A DNA stretch of 64,000 nt from SABY01 sp964523795 (GCA_964523795.1 CAZGAO010000004.1:1-64000); one strand, 5' to 3'; counted from the first letter of the stretch, positions 44,502 through 53,629 are shown. Notes: generated by a model from the letters alone, not told the origin. A program made the numbers and translations.

Positions 44502-47500
44502 ATGAACAGGAATTATCAAATAGTATTTCTTCTTATATTTTTCTGTGGTTTAATAATAAATCCGCTTAAAGCCCAGGATGGCAAAACCCGGGGTGAGCAT
44601 CAACAGCTTTATAAAAACGGGCAATATTCGCCTTACGAAGTTTTGGATACCCGCGTGGATAATATGCGTTACTGGAAAGAGGTAGCACGCCTGGGACTTA
44701 CCGAAACCACGCCCTACCGCGAGGTGCCCAAAGGGATTTTTATTGGGACAAAAATTGATGCACTTAGCGTAATCAACGAAGATTCGCCGGATGTGCCGGT
44801 AACTACGCAAAATTCGACACAAAGCGAAAATTCTGTTTTTGTCGATCCTACCAACCCTGATCACGTGCTGCAATCCAACAATTCAACCCAAAACCCGGTC
44901 GGTTCGCTTTATGGAGCCAATTATTTTTACAGCTACAATTTTGGAAGTACCTGGGGCGGCTCGGTGCAGGGAGCCGGAGGAGGCAACTCAGGCGACCCGG
45001 CCACGGCCATTAGCCTAAGTGGTCGCCAATATGTGGGTTTTATACACAGCAACAGCGGCCAGGGTGTTTCTTATTCTACCAACGGCACTTCCTGGACTTC
45101 GGTAATCGTGGATGCCGGAAGCGGATCTTCGCTGCTGGACAAGAATCATCTATGGATCGACAACAGTCCTGTCAGCCCTTACGAAGGCAATGTGCATGTA
45201 GCGTGGACTGATTTTGGCGGACCCAACGATGCCGAAATCGAGTTTTCGTATTCTTCCAACGATGGCCTCAGCTATTCCACATCTCAGAATATCAGTTCGG
45301 CGATCAATGCCGGCAGCCATAATCAGGGTGTAAATCTGCAAACCGGCCCCAATGGTGAGGTTTATGCCGTATGGGCAGTTTATGATAGCTGGCCTTCGGA
45401 CGAAAGTACTCTGGGCTTTGCTAAATCGTTAAATGGCGGAGCTACCTGGCAACCCGCCGAGCGCATTATCTCCAACATTCGCGGCATTCGCACCTCTGAA
45501 ACTTCCAAAAACCATCGGGTCAACTCATTCCCGTCCATGGCCTGCGATATTGGCGGCGATGGTTCCATTTATATTGTTTGGACAAATATTGGCGTGCCGG
45601 GAATTAATACCGGTAATGATATTGACGTGTATATGATCCGCTCGGGCGATGAAGGCGAAAGCTGGTCGGCACCCATCAGGGTAAATCAGGATGCAAGCGG
45701 CCAGGGCAACGAACACTATTTCCCCTGGATTACCTGCGATCCAATAAACAGCGCATTGAGCGTTGTCTTTTACGATGACCGCAATGTTGGTGGAAGCCAG
45801 TGTGAAGTATTTTGCGCCAATTCCTTCGATGGCGGCAGCACCTGGGAAGACTTCCGCGTGAGCGATGTGAGTTTTACACCTGTAGCAATCCCTGGCCTGG
45901 CCGGTGGATACATGGGCGACTATCTCGGTATTTCGGCGCGTGGCGGAAAAGTATATCCGGTGTGGACCGATAACCGCTCGGGAGTTACCATGACTTATAC
46001 CTCGCCCTACCTCACCAATACCCTCGCCCGCCCCGAAAACCTCCATGCCACTTTAAATGCCGAAACCGGCCAGGTGGATTTAATATGGAACTTTACAGCG
46101 GTGCCCGGCTTCGAGTACTTTATTATTTACCGCGATGATGTCCAGATAGGAACTACGACCGCTAAACTATTTACCGACTTTTTGCCCGATTATGGGCTTT
46201 ACGAATACACGCTTACCGCCATGCACAGCGAGGGCGAATCTGCGGCAGTGCTTACCAGTTTGCAATGGGGCGATGCACAACTTGCCGTCGATCCGGCATC
46301 TTTCAATCTTAATATTCAGCCTGGGACAACATCCGCTACACAGCTGACGATTAGCAATGCAGGCCAACTGGATTTGATTTTTGATGTATCTTCATCCACT
46401 GAGCCTATTCGCGGACGAGATTATTGTCCAGCTACAACCAGCAACGAGGATGAGTTCATTTCCAACGTTAGCTTTGGCGAAATTAACAACAGCAGCACCT
46501 GGCAGGGAGGTGTAGCTGATTATACCGATCAAAGTACCGACCTCGAAGTGGGTGCCAGCGAGAACATCGTAGTTACCAACGGAAATGCCTGGGCGAGCGA
46601 TAGGGTTACCGTATGGGTGGACTGGGACAGCGACTTTGAGTTTGAAACGGCTACGAACGAAGAGTTTGTGCTGATCAATGTAGGAGGCACGGGTCAAACC
46701 TTTACCGGCAGCATTACGGCTCCTCAGGGAACCCAGAGTGGCGAAAAGCGGATGCGCGTCAGGATGACCTATTCTTCAGCTCCCGCGCCTTGCAACAGCT
46801 CAAGCTATGGCGAAGTGGAAGATTATACCATCAATGTTTCGGGATGGCTGCTGGTGGATAATGTGAGCGGAACGCTTGCACCCGGGCAATCGCAAGCCGT
46901 GGATATTCAACTGGATGCCACAGACCTTGCTCTGGGAACTTACACCGGAAATATTCATATCCAAAGCAACGACCCGGATACGCCTGTACTTGATGTGCCG
47001 CTTACGCTAAATGTGGCAATCGCAATTCCGCTTTCGTTAAATGTAACAGCAAATCCTGAAACCATCACTCAGGGAGAATCATCACAACTCAATGCTTTGC
47101 CCCAGGGCGGCTCGGGAGCTTACACGTATAGCTGGACTTCCAGCCCGGCCGGCTTTAGTTCTTCCATCGCCAATCCTGTGCATAGCCCACAGGAAACCAC
47201 CACTTATTTTGTGGAGGTAAACGATGGCACACAAACAGTGTCAGGGTCAGCAATGGTAACGGTTGAATCGGCTACCCTTACTCAGGATATCAGCCTTTTG
47301 CAGGGATGGAATATTATTTCGTCGCGAATCGTGCCCGGGAACCCCGACATGCTTTCGGTGGTTCAGCCGCTTATCGATGATGACTTGCTGTATAAAGTTA
47401 TCGATGAACAGGGCGGAACGGTTTTTTATCTGCCCTTCCCCCCTCCGGGACATTGGAATAATTCGATTGGAGATATTGACCCTGCCGAAGGCTATTACAT

Positions 47501-48509
47501 GAAAGTAAATGCGGCCACGACGCTTTCTTTGAGCGGAACACCTGCTGATTTACCCTTAACGATTAACCTCCACCAGGGCTGGAACATGATTTCGTATCCC
47601 TGCGAGCAAGCCCAAAATGCACTTGCGCTGGTGCAGCCACTCATCGATGCCGGCGTGCTGTATAAAGTTATTGCCCAGAATGGCGGCGTTATCTTTTACC
47701 TGCCCTTCCCCGAGCCCGGGCATTGGGCCAACTCCATTGGTGATTTTCAAGCCGGACAAGGTTATTATGTTAAAGTGAGCGAAGACATCAACCTTACCAT
47801 CGAAAATCCGGCAAAGGCCAATCAAACTTTTTTTAATGCACCTGTCGCGCATAAGCCGGTATTTTTTGAAACCATATTTCCAAATAATCCTTACCAGCCC
47901 ATGGCCATTGCTGTTAAAACCAGTTCGTGGATGGAGCCTGGTGACGAAATTGCCGTTTTTGATGGCGATATATGTGTGGGGGTTTCGGTCTTTACCAATC
48001 ATCAGGAGGATTTTATTATAATTCCGGTTGGGATGGATGATTCTGAAAGTGAAGAAATAGAAGGTGCAAGAGCTGGCAACGATTATTCGATCAGGCTATG
48101 GAATCGCAATTCGCAGACACTTTACGATGCTATCGACTTCGACTACCTCCAGGGGAGTTTCGATTTTGCTCTGCTCGAAACCGCCCTTATCGAACTCAAT
48201 CCGCTGCTTACGCAAATGCAAAGTCTGGACAAGCCTGTTAAAATCAGTCTGCATCCCAACCCCATGCGCGAGGAAGCCGTATTGGAATTTGCCCTGCCCA
48301 AAAGTGCCTTTGCCACTATTCACATTTATGATGGGATGGGAAGTCTGAAAGCAAGGCTGGCCAAGCGATGGATAGATAAAAGCGAAAGCCTGAAATTAAA
48401 CAAGAGCGATTTGCACCTGGAGCCAGGGGTTTATACTATGCAAATCATCCTTAGCGACACACCCGGTGCCAATCCATTGGTAAGGGTGATTAAATTTGTG
48501 GTGTATTAA
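44502..48509 (+). CDS. BNR/sialidase-like repeat protein, T9SS-secreted (1335 aa)
   Basis: Signal peptide MNRNYQIVFLLIFFCGLIIN. Residues ~60-505 form a beta-propeller-like region with Asp-box (BNR) motifs such as SLNGGATWQ, SGDEGESWS and SFDGGSTWE; the lack of clear catalytic Arg/Tyr motifs argues against a true sialidase. Then an FN3-like domain (~507-590), GEVED (~640-785, YGEVEDYTINV), a beta-sandwich (SGTLAPGQSQAVDIQLDATD), a PKD-like domain, a GWNIISSRIVPG/GWNMISYPCEQ doublet (~925-1100), a GDEIAVFDGDICVG module (~1110-1240) and a C-terminal region resembling a sorting domain (KISLHPNPMREEAVLEF). It follows the C25 peptidase by 11 bp, and its stop codon overlaps the next start (TAATG). 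Confidence 0.85.
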   Translation: MNRNYQIVFLLIFFCGLIINPLKAQDGKTRGEHQQLYKNGQYSPYEVLDTRVDNMRYWKEVARLGLTETTPYREVPKGIFIGTKIDALSVINEDSPDVPVTTQNSTQSENSVFVDPTNPDHVLQSNNSTQNPVGSLYGANYFYSYNFGSTWGGSVQGAGGGNSGDPATAISLSGRQYVGFIHSNSGQGVSYSTNGTSWTSVIVDAGSGSSLLDKNHLWIDNSPVSPYEGNVHVAWTDFGGPNDAEIEFSYSSNDGLSYSTSQNISSAINAGSHNQGVNLQTGPNGEVYAVWAVYDSWPSDESTLGFAKSLNGGATWQPAERIISNIRGIRTSETSKNHRVNSFPSMACDIGGDGSIYIVWTNIGVPGINTGNDIDVYMIRSGDEGESWSAPIRVNQDASGQGNEHYFPWITCDPINSALSVVFYDDRNVGGSQCEVFCANSFDGGSTWEDFRVSDVSFTPVAIPGLAGGYMGDYLGISARGGKVYPVWTDNRSGVTMTYTSPYLTNTLARPENLHATLNAETGQVDLIWNFTAVPGFEYFIIYRDDVQIGTTTAKLFTDFLPDYGLYEYTLTAMHSEGESAAVLTSLQWGDAQLAVDPASFNLNIQPGTTSATQLTISNAGQLDLIFDVSSSTEPIRGRDYCPATTSNEDEFISNVSFGEINNSSTWQGGVADYTDQSTDLEVGASENIVVTNGNAWASDRVTVWVDWDSDFEFETATNEEFVLINVGGTGQTFTGSITAPQGTQSGEKRMRVRMTYSSAPAPCNSSSYGEVEDYTINVSGWLLVDNVSGTLAPGQSQAVDIQLDATDLALGTYTGNIHIQSNDPDTPVLDVPLTLNVAIAIPLSLNVTANPETITQGESSQLNALPQGGSGAYTYSWTSSPAGFSSSIANPVHSPQETTTYFVEVNDGTQTVSGSAMVTVESATLTQDISLLQGWNIISSRIVPGNPDMLSVVQPLIDDDLLYKVIDEQGGTVFYLPFPPPGHWNNSIGDIDPAEGYYMKVNAATTLSLSGTPADLPLTINLHQGWNMISYPCEQAQNALALVQPLIDAGVLYKVIAQNGGVIFYLPFPEPGHWANSIGDFQAGQGYYVKVSEDINLTIENPAKANQTFFNAPVAHKPVFFETIFPNNPYQPMAIAVKTSSWMEPGDEIAVFDGDICVGVSVFTNHQEDFIIIPVGMDDSESEEIEGARAGNDYSIRLWNRNSQTLYDAIDFDYLQGSFDFALLETALIELNPLLTQMQSLDKPVKISLHPNPMREEAVLEFALPKSAFATIHIYDGMGSLKARLAKRWIDKSESLKLNKSDLHLEPGVYTMQIILSDTPGANPLVRVIKFVVY

Positions 48510-50092
48510 TGAACATTAAAATTAACAACATAGCCCTCGATATTCCTGTCGGCACCTCACTTTTGCAGGCGGCCGGGATGGCCGGAATCGAAATCCCGAC
48601 CATGTGCTTTGGAGGTGAGGATTACCACAATCATCCTTCGTGCATGGTGTGTGTGGTAAAGGATGCTAAAACCGGCAAGCTGCTCCCCTCGTGCGCCACG
48701 CCTGCCGAAGAAGGGATGGAGATACTGACCGGGGATGAAGAAGTGATTCAGGCTCGGCGCGAAGCACTGGAGCTGCTGATGAGCGACCACGTAGGCGATT
48801 GCGAGGCTCCCTGCCGCGTGGCTTGCCCTGCCTTTATGGATATTCCCCGGATGAATCGCTTAATTGCTGATGGCAAGATGGAGGAAGCCTTGCGGGTTGT
48901 GCGACAGGAAATCGCCCTGCCGCTTATCCTGGGCTATATCTGCCCGGCTCCCTGCGAAAAGGTATGCCGCCGTGCCAGCGTGGATGCAGCGGTTTCGATT
49001 TGCCAACTCAAAAAATTTGTTGCCGCCAAAGATTTAATAAATAACAAGCCCCATTTCCCTGAAAAGCAAAAACCATCCGGAAAAAAAGTAGCCATCGTTG
49101 GCTCGGGACCGGCCGGACTGGCCTGCGCTTTTCACCTGGTGGAGGCCGGACACCAGGTTGTTATTTTCGAGCAGCAAGATAAAGCCGGGGGTGCGCTTTT
49201 GCAAATCCCCACCTCCCGGCTCCCTTATGAAGTGCTGTCGGCCGAAGTAAACTGGCTGCGCGATTTTGGCGTGGAATTTCGCCCGGGGCAGACCATCACC
49301 CGTGAAGTGCTCAACGATAAAATCCGTCCGCAATATGATGCCGTGGTGCTGGCAACGGGACTTAGACAAAGTGATATGGGTTTTCTGGCTGATTTTAAAA
49401 AGACGGACACCAGCCCCATCGCTGATCCCGAAACTTGCGAAACTCCGGTCTCCGGCATCTTCGCCTGTGGCAGCATTATTCGCGAGCAGAAAATGGCCGT
49501 TAAGTCTTTGGCTCAGGGAAAGCTGGCCGCACAATCGGTCAACGCTTTTTTGAAAGGCCAAAAGCCAGTGCCCGTGAAAAGGCAGTTCAATTCAAAGTTT
49601 GGAAAACTGAAGCCGGAAGAGATCGCAGAATACCTCAAGGAATCTGTCGAAGGCGGCCGGCTGGAACCCGGAGATGGCGATTTAAAAGGATTTTCTCCTG
49701 CCGAAGCCCGGAGCGAAGCACAACGATGCCTGCACTGCGACTGCCGAAAGGTGGACAACTGCAAGCTGCGCACCTACTCCGATCTTTATCAGGTCGATCG
49801 GCGCAAGTATGCCGATGGCTCCCGTAATTCGATCACCAAAAACTTTAGCCACAGCACCATCGTTTATGAAGCCGAAAAGTGCATCCGCTGCGGGCTTTGC
49901 ATCGAAATAGCCAAGGCCGAAACAAAACTGGCCGGATTGAGTTTTATTGGACGGGGTTTCACCGTAAAGGTAGATATTCCTTTCGATCGCAGTTTGGAGG
50001 AAGCCCTGCAAACAACCGCTTTGAAATGTGCAGAACTTTGTCCTACCGGTGCCATCGCTAAGAAGATGGAATCTGAAAACATTATTGCATAA
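48509..50092 (+). CDS. Fe-S/FAD oxidoreductase: 2Fe-2S ferredoxin + GltD-like + 4Fe-4S
   Basis: A 527-aa cytosolic flavoprotein. Residues 1-85 are a 2Fe-2S ferredoxin domain like the N-terminus of NuoG or formate dehydrogenase alpha (IPTMCFGGEDYHNHPSCMVC). Residues ~98-165 are the Cys-rich GltD-type domain (CEAPCRVACPAFMDIPRM, CPAPCEKVCRR). The FAD/NAD(P) domain follows (KKVAIVGSGPAGLACAF). A C-terminal region has CIRCGLCIE and CAELCPTGA, one ferredoxin-like cluster. Enzymes of this shape pass electrons between NAD(P)H and ferredoxin-type partners, for example hydrogenase or formate dehydrogenase subunits, but none is adjacent. The start codon overlaps the stop of the secreted BNR protein, an odd operon partner for a cytosolic enzyme. 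Confidence 0.85.
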   Translation: MNIKINNIALDIPVGTSLLQAAGMAGIEIPTMCFGGEDYHNHPSCMVCVVKDAKTGKLLPSCATPAEEGMEILTGDEEVIQARREALELLMSDHVGDCEAPCRVACPAFMDIPRMNRLIADGKMEEALRVVRQEIALPLILGYICPAPCEKVCRRASVDAAVSICQLKKFVAAKDLINNKPHFPEKQKPSGKKVAIVGSGPAGLACAFHLVEAGHQVVIFEQQDKAGGALLQIPTSRLPYEVLSAEVNWLRDFGVEFRPGQTITREVLNDKIRPQYDAVVLATGLRQSDMGFLADFKKTDTSPIADPETCETPVSGIFACGSIIREQKMAVKSLAQGKLAAQSVNAFLKGQKPVPVKRQFNSKFGKLKPEEIAEYLKESVEGGRLEPGDGDLKGFSPAEARSEAQRCLHCDCRKVDNCKLRTYSDLYQVDRRKYADGSRNSITKNFSHSTIVYEAEKCIRCGLCIEIAKAETKLAGLSFIGRGFTVKVDIPFDRSLEEALQTTALKCAELCPTGAIAKKMESENIIA

Positions 50093-50142
50093 AGCAAAAT
50101 GAATAATGTAAAACGCAATCATTCTCAAAATGTTAATATTAC

Positions 50143-50175
50143 GGTGCGCCTGCCCCGTTTTTTCGGGGCTGCACC
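50143..50175. repeat. Hairpin with internal loop
   Basis: GGTGC...GCACC outside and GCCCCG...CGGGGC inside form a two-part stem 50 bp after the oxidoreductase gene. There is no downstream T-run, so it is more like a repeat element or mRNA 3'-end structure than an intrinsic terminator. Confidence 0.5.
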
Positions 50176-50274
50176 TTACGATGTCCACACAACTTTTTTA
50201 CTACAAATATTACGCGGCTCTGCCGCTTTATAATTTAGCATCATGTTCATTAATTCTTATTATTAAATTATAAT

Positions 50275-51384
50275 ATGAGATTTGTATTAAGTTTTATTTC
50301 GATTTTTTTATTTATCCAAAATGGATTTTCACAGGATAGCGACTGCTGGCCTTCCTTTCGGGGAAACCCGCAGCAAATGGGCACTACCTCTGTCGAAATT
50401 CCCGATGCCCTGAGCCTGCTTTGGACTTTTAAAACCGATGATGAAATCAAGTCGTCGCCGATTATTTGCGGAAAGACGGCCTACATCGCCTCGGGCGATG
50501 GCTACGTTTACGCGCTAAATGATGAGGGTAAACTGAAATGGAAATTCAATACCGAAACCGCCATCGAAGCACCGCCCTTGCTTTTGGACGAAACCATCTA
50601 TGTCGGATCGCTCGAAGGGATTTTGTTTGCCCTGGATGCCAGCTCAGGCGATGAACTTTGGCGATACACCACCGATGGGCAAATCTCGGGCAGCGCAACG
50701 TATGCCTGGGACAAGAAGCGCAAGGCAAATACAATTATGCTTGGAAGCTACGACTTTCGCCTTCATGCCGTGGATGCCCAAAGTGGCGATTCGCTTTGGA
50801 AATACGAATCGGACAACTACATCAACGGAGCCGTGGCCACTGATGGGCAAACGGCGGTTTTTGGCGGCTGCGACGGACACCTGCATTTTGTGGATGTAAA
50901 CACCGGGCAGCTCGTGCATAAAATTGAGGTTGGCACCTACATCGCTTCCTCGGCGGCCATTGCGGCAAAAATGCTTTTCGTGGGCGATTACGATGGCGGA
51001 TTTTACGGAATTAGCCTGGAGGAAAACAAAATAGCCTGGACACATGAAAAAGCCGGTGAGATTTTAGGTTCGCCAGCCGTAAAGGGAAACAAAGTAATTA
51101 TTGGCACGCGAAGCAAAAACGTCTTTTGTTTTGATACAACAAGTGGCGAGGTATTGTGGAAATTTAAAGCTTTGGGGAAGGTGGAAAGCTCGCCGGTAAT
51201 TGCCGGTGACAAGGTGCTGATTGCTGCCGGCGATGGCCGTCTCTACCTGCTTGCGCTGGACAGTGGCGAAGAGCTTTGGGCCTACGAAATCGGCAGTCCG
51301 CTGTTTGCAAGCCCGGCTGTGGTGGAGGGTTTGATTTTGGTGGCCGCACTCAATGGCGAAGTTTATGCTTTTGGGTGGGAGTAA
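50275..51384 (+). CDS. Exported PQQ-like beta-propeller protein
   Basis: A 369-aa protein with a signal peptide (MRFVLSFISIFLFIQNGFSQ). Seven to eight repeats of the PQQ-binding-like type follow, each with an AxDxxTGxxxW-like blade end (ALDASSGDELWRY, AVDAQSGDSLWKYE, FDTTSGEVLWKF, ALDSGEELWAYE). Such propellers bind ligands or act in assembly (BamB-like) or as quinoprotein scaffolds. No dehydrogenase active-site residues were recognised and it has no sorting domain, so it is probably periplasmic. It stands alone, 182 bp after the oxidoreductase gene, with a hairpin between. Confidence 0.88.
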   Translation: MRFVLSFISIFLFIQNGFSQDSDCWPSFRGNPQQMGTTSVEIPDALSLLWTFKTDDEIKSSPIICGKTAYIASGDGYVYALNDEGKLKWKFNTETAIEAPPLLLDETIYVGSLEGILFALDASSGDELWRYTTDGQISGSATYAWDKKRKANTIMLGSYDFRLHAVDAQSGDSLWKYESDNYINGAVATDGQTAVFGGCDGHLHFVDVNTGQLVHKIEVGTYIASSAAIAAKMLFVGDYDGGFYGISLEENKIAWTHEKAGEILGSPAVKGNKVIIGTRSKNVFCFDTTSGEVLWKFKALGKVESSPVIAGDKVLIAAGDGRLYLLALDSGEELWAYEIGSPLFASPAVVEGLILVAALNGEVYAFGWE

Positions 51385-51444
51385 AATAATTAGTGTTCGC
51401 TTTTTGAGTAAAATGACATGTTTTCGCAAAAGCCTGTATCTTAT

Positions 51445-51590
51445 GAGATTTCTCCTGCCGCGTTGCGGCATCGAAATGACAAAGTCTCAGGCTATAAATG
51501 GGGGGGGTGAGAATGTGGGCGCTTCGCGCCCACATTCTCACCCCCTCTACCCGCTCGGATCGTGTCATTTCGACCAAAGGGAGAAATCTC
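51445..51590. repeat. 146-bp nested inverted repeat with 20-bp hairpin core
   Basis: Outer arms: GAGATTTCTC (51445-51454) with GAGAAATCTC (51581-51590), and CGAAATGACA (51472-51481) with TGTCATTTCG (51563-51572). Inner core: a perfect 20-bp stem, 51503-51522 against 51526-51545, with loop TTC. The outer arms resemble a repeat seen widely in Bacteroidota intergenic DNA. The symmetric layout suggests a non-autonomous MITE-like element. Confidence 0.68.
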
Positions 51591-51636
51591 TTTTTTGATG
51601 ATAACTTCTTAAAAAAAAGCCGATGCTTTTGACTAG

Positions 51637-51656
51637 CCCCGGGTTTTAACCCGGGG
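51637..51656. repeat. CCCCGGGTT hairpin
   Basis: CCCCGGGTT and AACCCGGGG form a 9-bp perfect stem with a TT loop. Confidence 0.6.
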
Positions 51657-51677
51657 AATATTGGATTAGGAAATACT

Positions 51678-51722
51678 CCACCGCGATTTCGCCACGCCGC
51701 AGGCGTGGCGAAATCGCGGTGG
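51678..51722. repeat. 21-bp perfect stem hairpin
   Basis: 51678-51698 (CCACCGCGATTTCGCC...) is the exact reverse complement of 51702-51722, with a GCA loop. There is no T-run. Confidence 0.8.
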
Positions 51723-51762
51723 CTTTCCCTACTTTCATTTTAATCCCTGCCCTAAAGGACGA

Positions 51763-51784
51763 CCTGTCCCGCTTGTGCGGGAGG
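51763..51784. repeat. REP-like palindrome (CCTGTCCCGC...GCGGGAGG)
   Basis: CCCGC and GCGGG pair around TTGT. The overall form resembles the CCTGC-type units at 9496-9517 and 10475-10491. It lies 69 bp before the glycosyltransferase start. Confidence 0.45.
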
Positions 51785-51852
51785 GCTATTCATTTTTTGC
51801 ACAACGACTAAAAAGACAGACACTAAGTAGTATTTGTTTAAAACAATATCAT

Positions 51853-53154
51853 TTGAAAAAACTAAAAATAATAAATATCGTTCCGGGATTTGGCGGCACC
51901 TTTTATTGTGGCAACTGCCTTCGCGACAGCGGCTTTACCCACGCGCTGCAACGCCTGGGACACGATGCCCACACCCTCCCCATTTACCTCCCGCTGTTTG
52001 TAGATAAGAAACAGGATGATGAGGAAACACCGGTTTTTTATGGAGCGGTCAATATCTTCCTCAAGCAGAATTATCGCCTCTTCAGGCATATTCCCCGGTG
52101 GATGTATCGTTTTTTTAATTCGGCTCCCATCCTAAAGTTTGCTGCCGCCAAAGCCGGTAGTACGCGGGCGCATGGTCTGGAAGAAATGACCCTCTCGATG
52201 CTTCGCGGGCACGAGGGCTACCAGCAGGAAGAGCTGCAACTGCTCATCGACTATCTGCGCGACCACGCCAAACCCGATGTGGTGCATCTCTCCAACGCGC
52301 TGCTGCTGGGCCTGGCTTACAAAATAAAAAATGAGCTGGGCATCCCTGTGGTTTGCTCGCTTCAGGACGAAGATGTGTGGGTGGATGCCATGTACCCGCA
52401 TTATCAGCAAAAGGTGTGGGATATGATGAGCGAGAAGGCTAAAGATGTGGATGCCTTCGTTGCGGTGAGTGCTTTTTTTGCCTCGGTGATGGAAGAAAAA
52501 ATGCGCATCCCGCGCCAAAAACTCCACACCATCCATGTGGGTATCGATCCGGATAATTATCAGTTCTTCAAACCCGCGGTGGATAAATCCGTGATTGGCT
52601 ACCTCTCGCGCATGAATCGCGAAAACGGCTTTGAAATATTTATTGATGCTTTTATCCGCTTACGCAAAAATCCAAAATACGCAAGCGTAAAACTGCGGGT
52701 GAGCGGTGGCAGCACCGGCGATGACCGGCGATTTATCAAAATGCAGATGAAGAAACTCAAAAGCCTGAACCTGGATGCGGATATGGATTTTGTGGAGGAT
52801 TATTCCAAAGAGAACTTGCACAGTTTTTTCGAGGGGCTGAGTCTGCTTTCGGTGCCGGTGCTTCATGGCGAAGCCTTCGGGCTTTATCAGTTAGAAGCCC
52901 TGGCTTCAGGTATTCCTTTGGTGCAGCCAGCTCTGGGTGCCTTCCCCGAAATTATCCAGGCCACCGGCGGAGGTGCGGTTTACCAGCCCAACACGCCCGA
53001 GGCACTGGCCGCAAAGTGGGCAGCGCTGCTATCGCAACCCGAAAGACTTGTTGAAATGAGCAGGCAGGGGCACCAGGCCGTGTCCGAAAAATTTCACATC
53101 GACAAACTCACCAACCAAATGGTGGACTTGTACCGGTCGCTGTTTATTGCGTAA
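51853..53154 (+). CDS. Glycosyltransferase family 4-type enzyme
   Basis: A 433-aa GT-B glycosyltransferase, probably using a nucleotide sugar to extend a surface glycan or glycolipid. The N-terminal half begins KKLKIINIVPGFGGTFYCGN. The C-terminal half has VIGYLSRMNRENGFEIFIDA and HGEAFGLYQLEALASGIPLV, the E-x7-E motif of GT4 enzymes. The likely start is the TTG at 51853 (LKKLKIINIV); an in-frame ATG at 51775 would add a tail translated from the upstream REP-like repeat. It stands alone after a hairpin-rich intergenic region. Confidence 0.85.
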   Translation: MKKLKIINIVPGFGGTFYCGNCLRDSGFTHALQRLGHDAHTLPIYLPLFVDKKQDDEETPVFYGAVNIFLKQNYRLFRHIPRWMYRFFNSAPILKFAAAKAGSTRAHGLEEMTLSMLRGHEGYQQEELQLLIDYLRDHAKPDVVHLSNALLLGLAYKIKNELGIPVVCSLQDEDVWVDAMYPHYQQKVWDMMSEKAKDVDAFVAVSAFFASVMEEKMRIPRQKLHTIHVGIDPDNYQFFKPAVDKSVIGYLSRMNRENGFEIFIDAFIRLRKNPKYASVKLRVSGGSTGDDRRFIKMQMKKLKSLNLDADMDFVEDYSKENLHSFFEGLSLLSVPVLHGEAFGLYQLEALASGIPLVQPALGAFPEIIQATGGGAVYQPNTPEALAAKWAALLSQPERLVEMSRQGHQAVSEKFHIDKLTNQMVDLYRSLFIA

Positions 53155-53207
53155 GTGAAGGAGTGGAGTATGGATTTAAGGAAAGCTGGTATTTTTTTGT
53201 TCGTATT

Positions 53208-53407
53208 TTAAAACGGTAAATCATACAAATCTTTGTTATTAGTAATGTCAGATTCGTTTTGGTTTTGAACATCGGATTGATTCTTAGAATCTTTTTCTTT
53301 TTCACCTATCTCAAATCTTAATTTAGTTGCACTGCGGTTTCTTATATGCGGCACAACGTTCAGCGATATAACGACGTTGTCGCAATACCGCTTCCTTTTG
53401 ATTGATA
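53208..53407 (-). pseudogene. C-terminal fragment with SSB-like acidic tail
   Basis: A minus-strand open frame without a start codon encodes about 65 residues, including ATKLRFEIGEKEKDSK and ending NKDLYDLPF. A terminal DLPF after a charged linker is the hallmark of single-stranded-DNA-binding protein tails that dock repair enzymes. No OB-fold is visible upstream, where stops interrupt all frames. It looks like gene debris; resemblance to SSB could be accidental. Confidence 0.3.
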
Positions 53408-53434
53408 ATTAATCTCCCATTGCAAAATGCGTTA

Positions 53435-53629
53435 TCATCGCATGTTAATTTCAACACTTCCATCTTTTAAGATTTCTAATTTTGTTCCACCAATACCTTG
53501 CTCATTGTTTTTCTCTAAAAAATCTTCTCCACCGATAAATTTAAGTTCAAATAACCGTTTGGATGCTCCAGAGAAAAACCCGTTTCTACCGTATTTGCTT
53601 TTAATTTCATTATCCGAATATTCTTTCAT
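53435..53629 (-). CDS. Hypothetical 64-aa protein
   Basis: A 64-aa frame beginning MKEYSDNEIKSKYGRNGFFS and ending VEINMR. No family was recognised. It lies just upstream, on the same strand, of the DLPF-tailed fragment, and the two may be pieces of one decayed gene. Charged, plausible codon content, but no ribosome site or partner supports it strongly. Confidence 0.4.
   Translation of the reverse strand: MKEYSDNEIKSKYGRNGFFSGASKRLFELKFIGGEDFLEKNNEQGIGGTKLEILKDGSVEINMR

Larger units (their letters stand above)
51385..51852. other. Gene-free hairpin-rich intergenic region
   Basis: No credible gene in 468 bp. It holds at least four inverted-repeat structures described separately (51445-51590 with a 20-bp stem core, 51637-51656, 51678-51722 and 51763-51784). 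This is the densest secondary structure in the window. Confidence 0.7.

Noticed and set aside
49034..49561. A 175-aa minus-strand frame
   Set aside because: Shadow of the Fe-S/FAD oxidoreductase gene.
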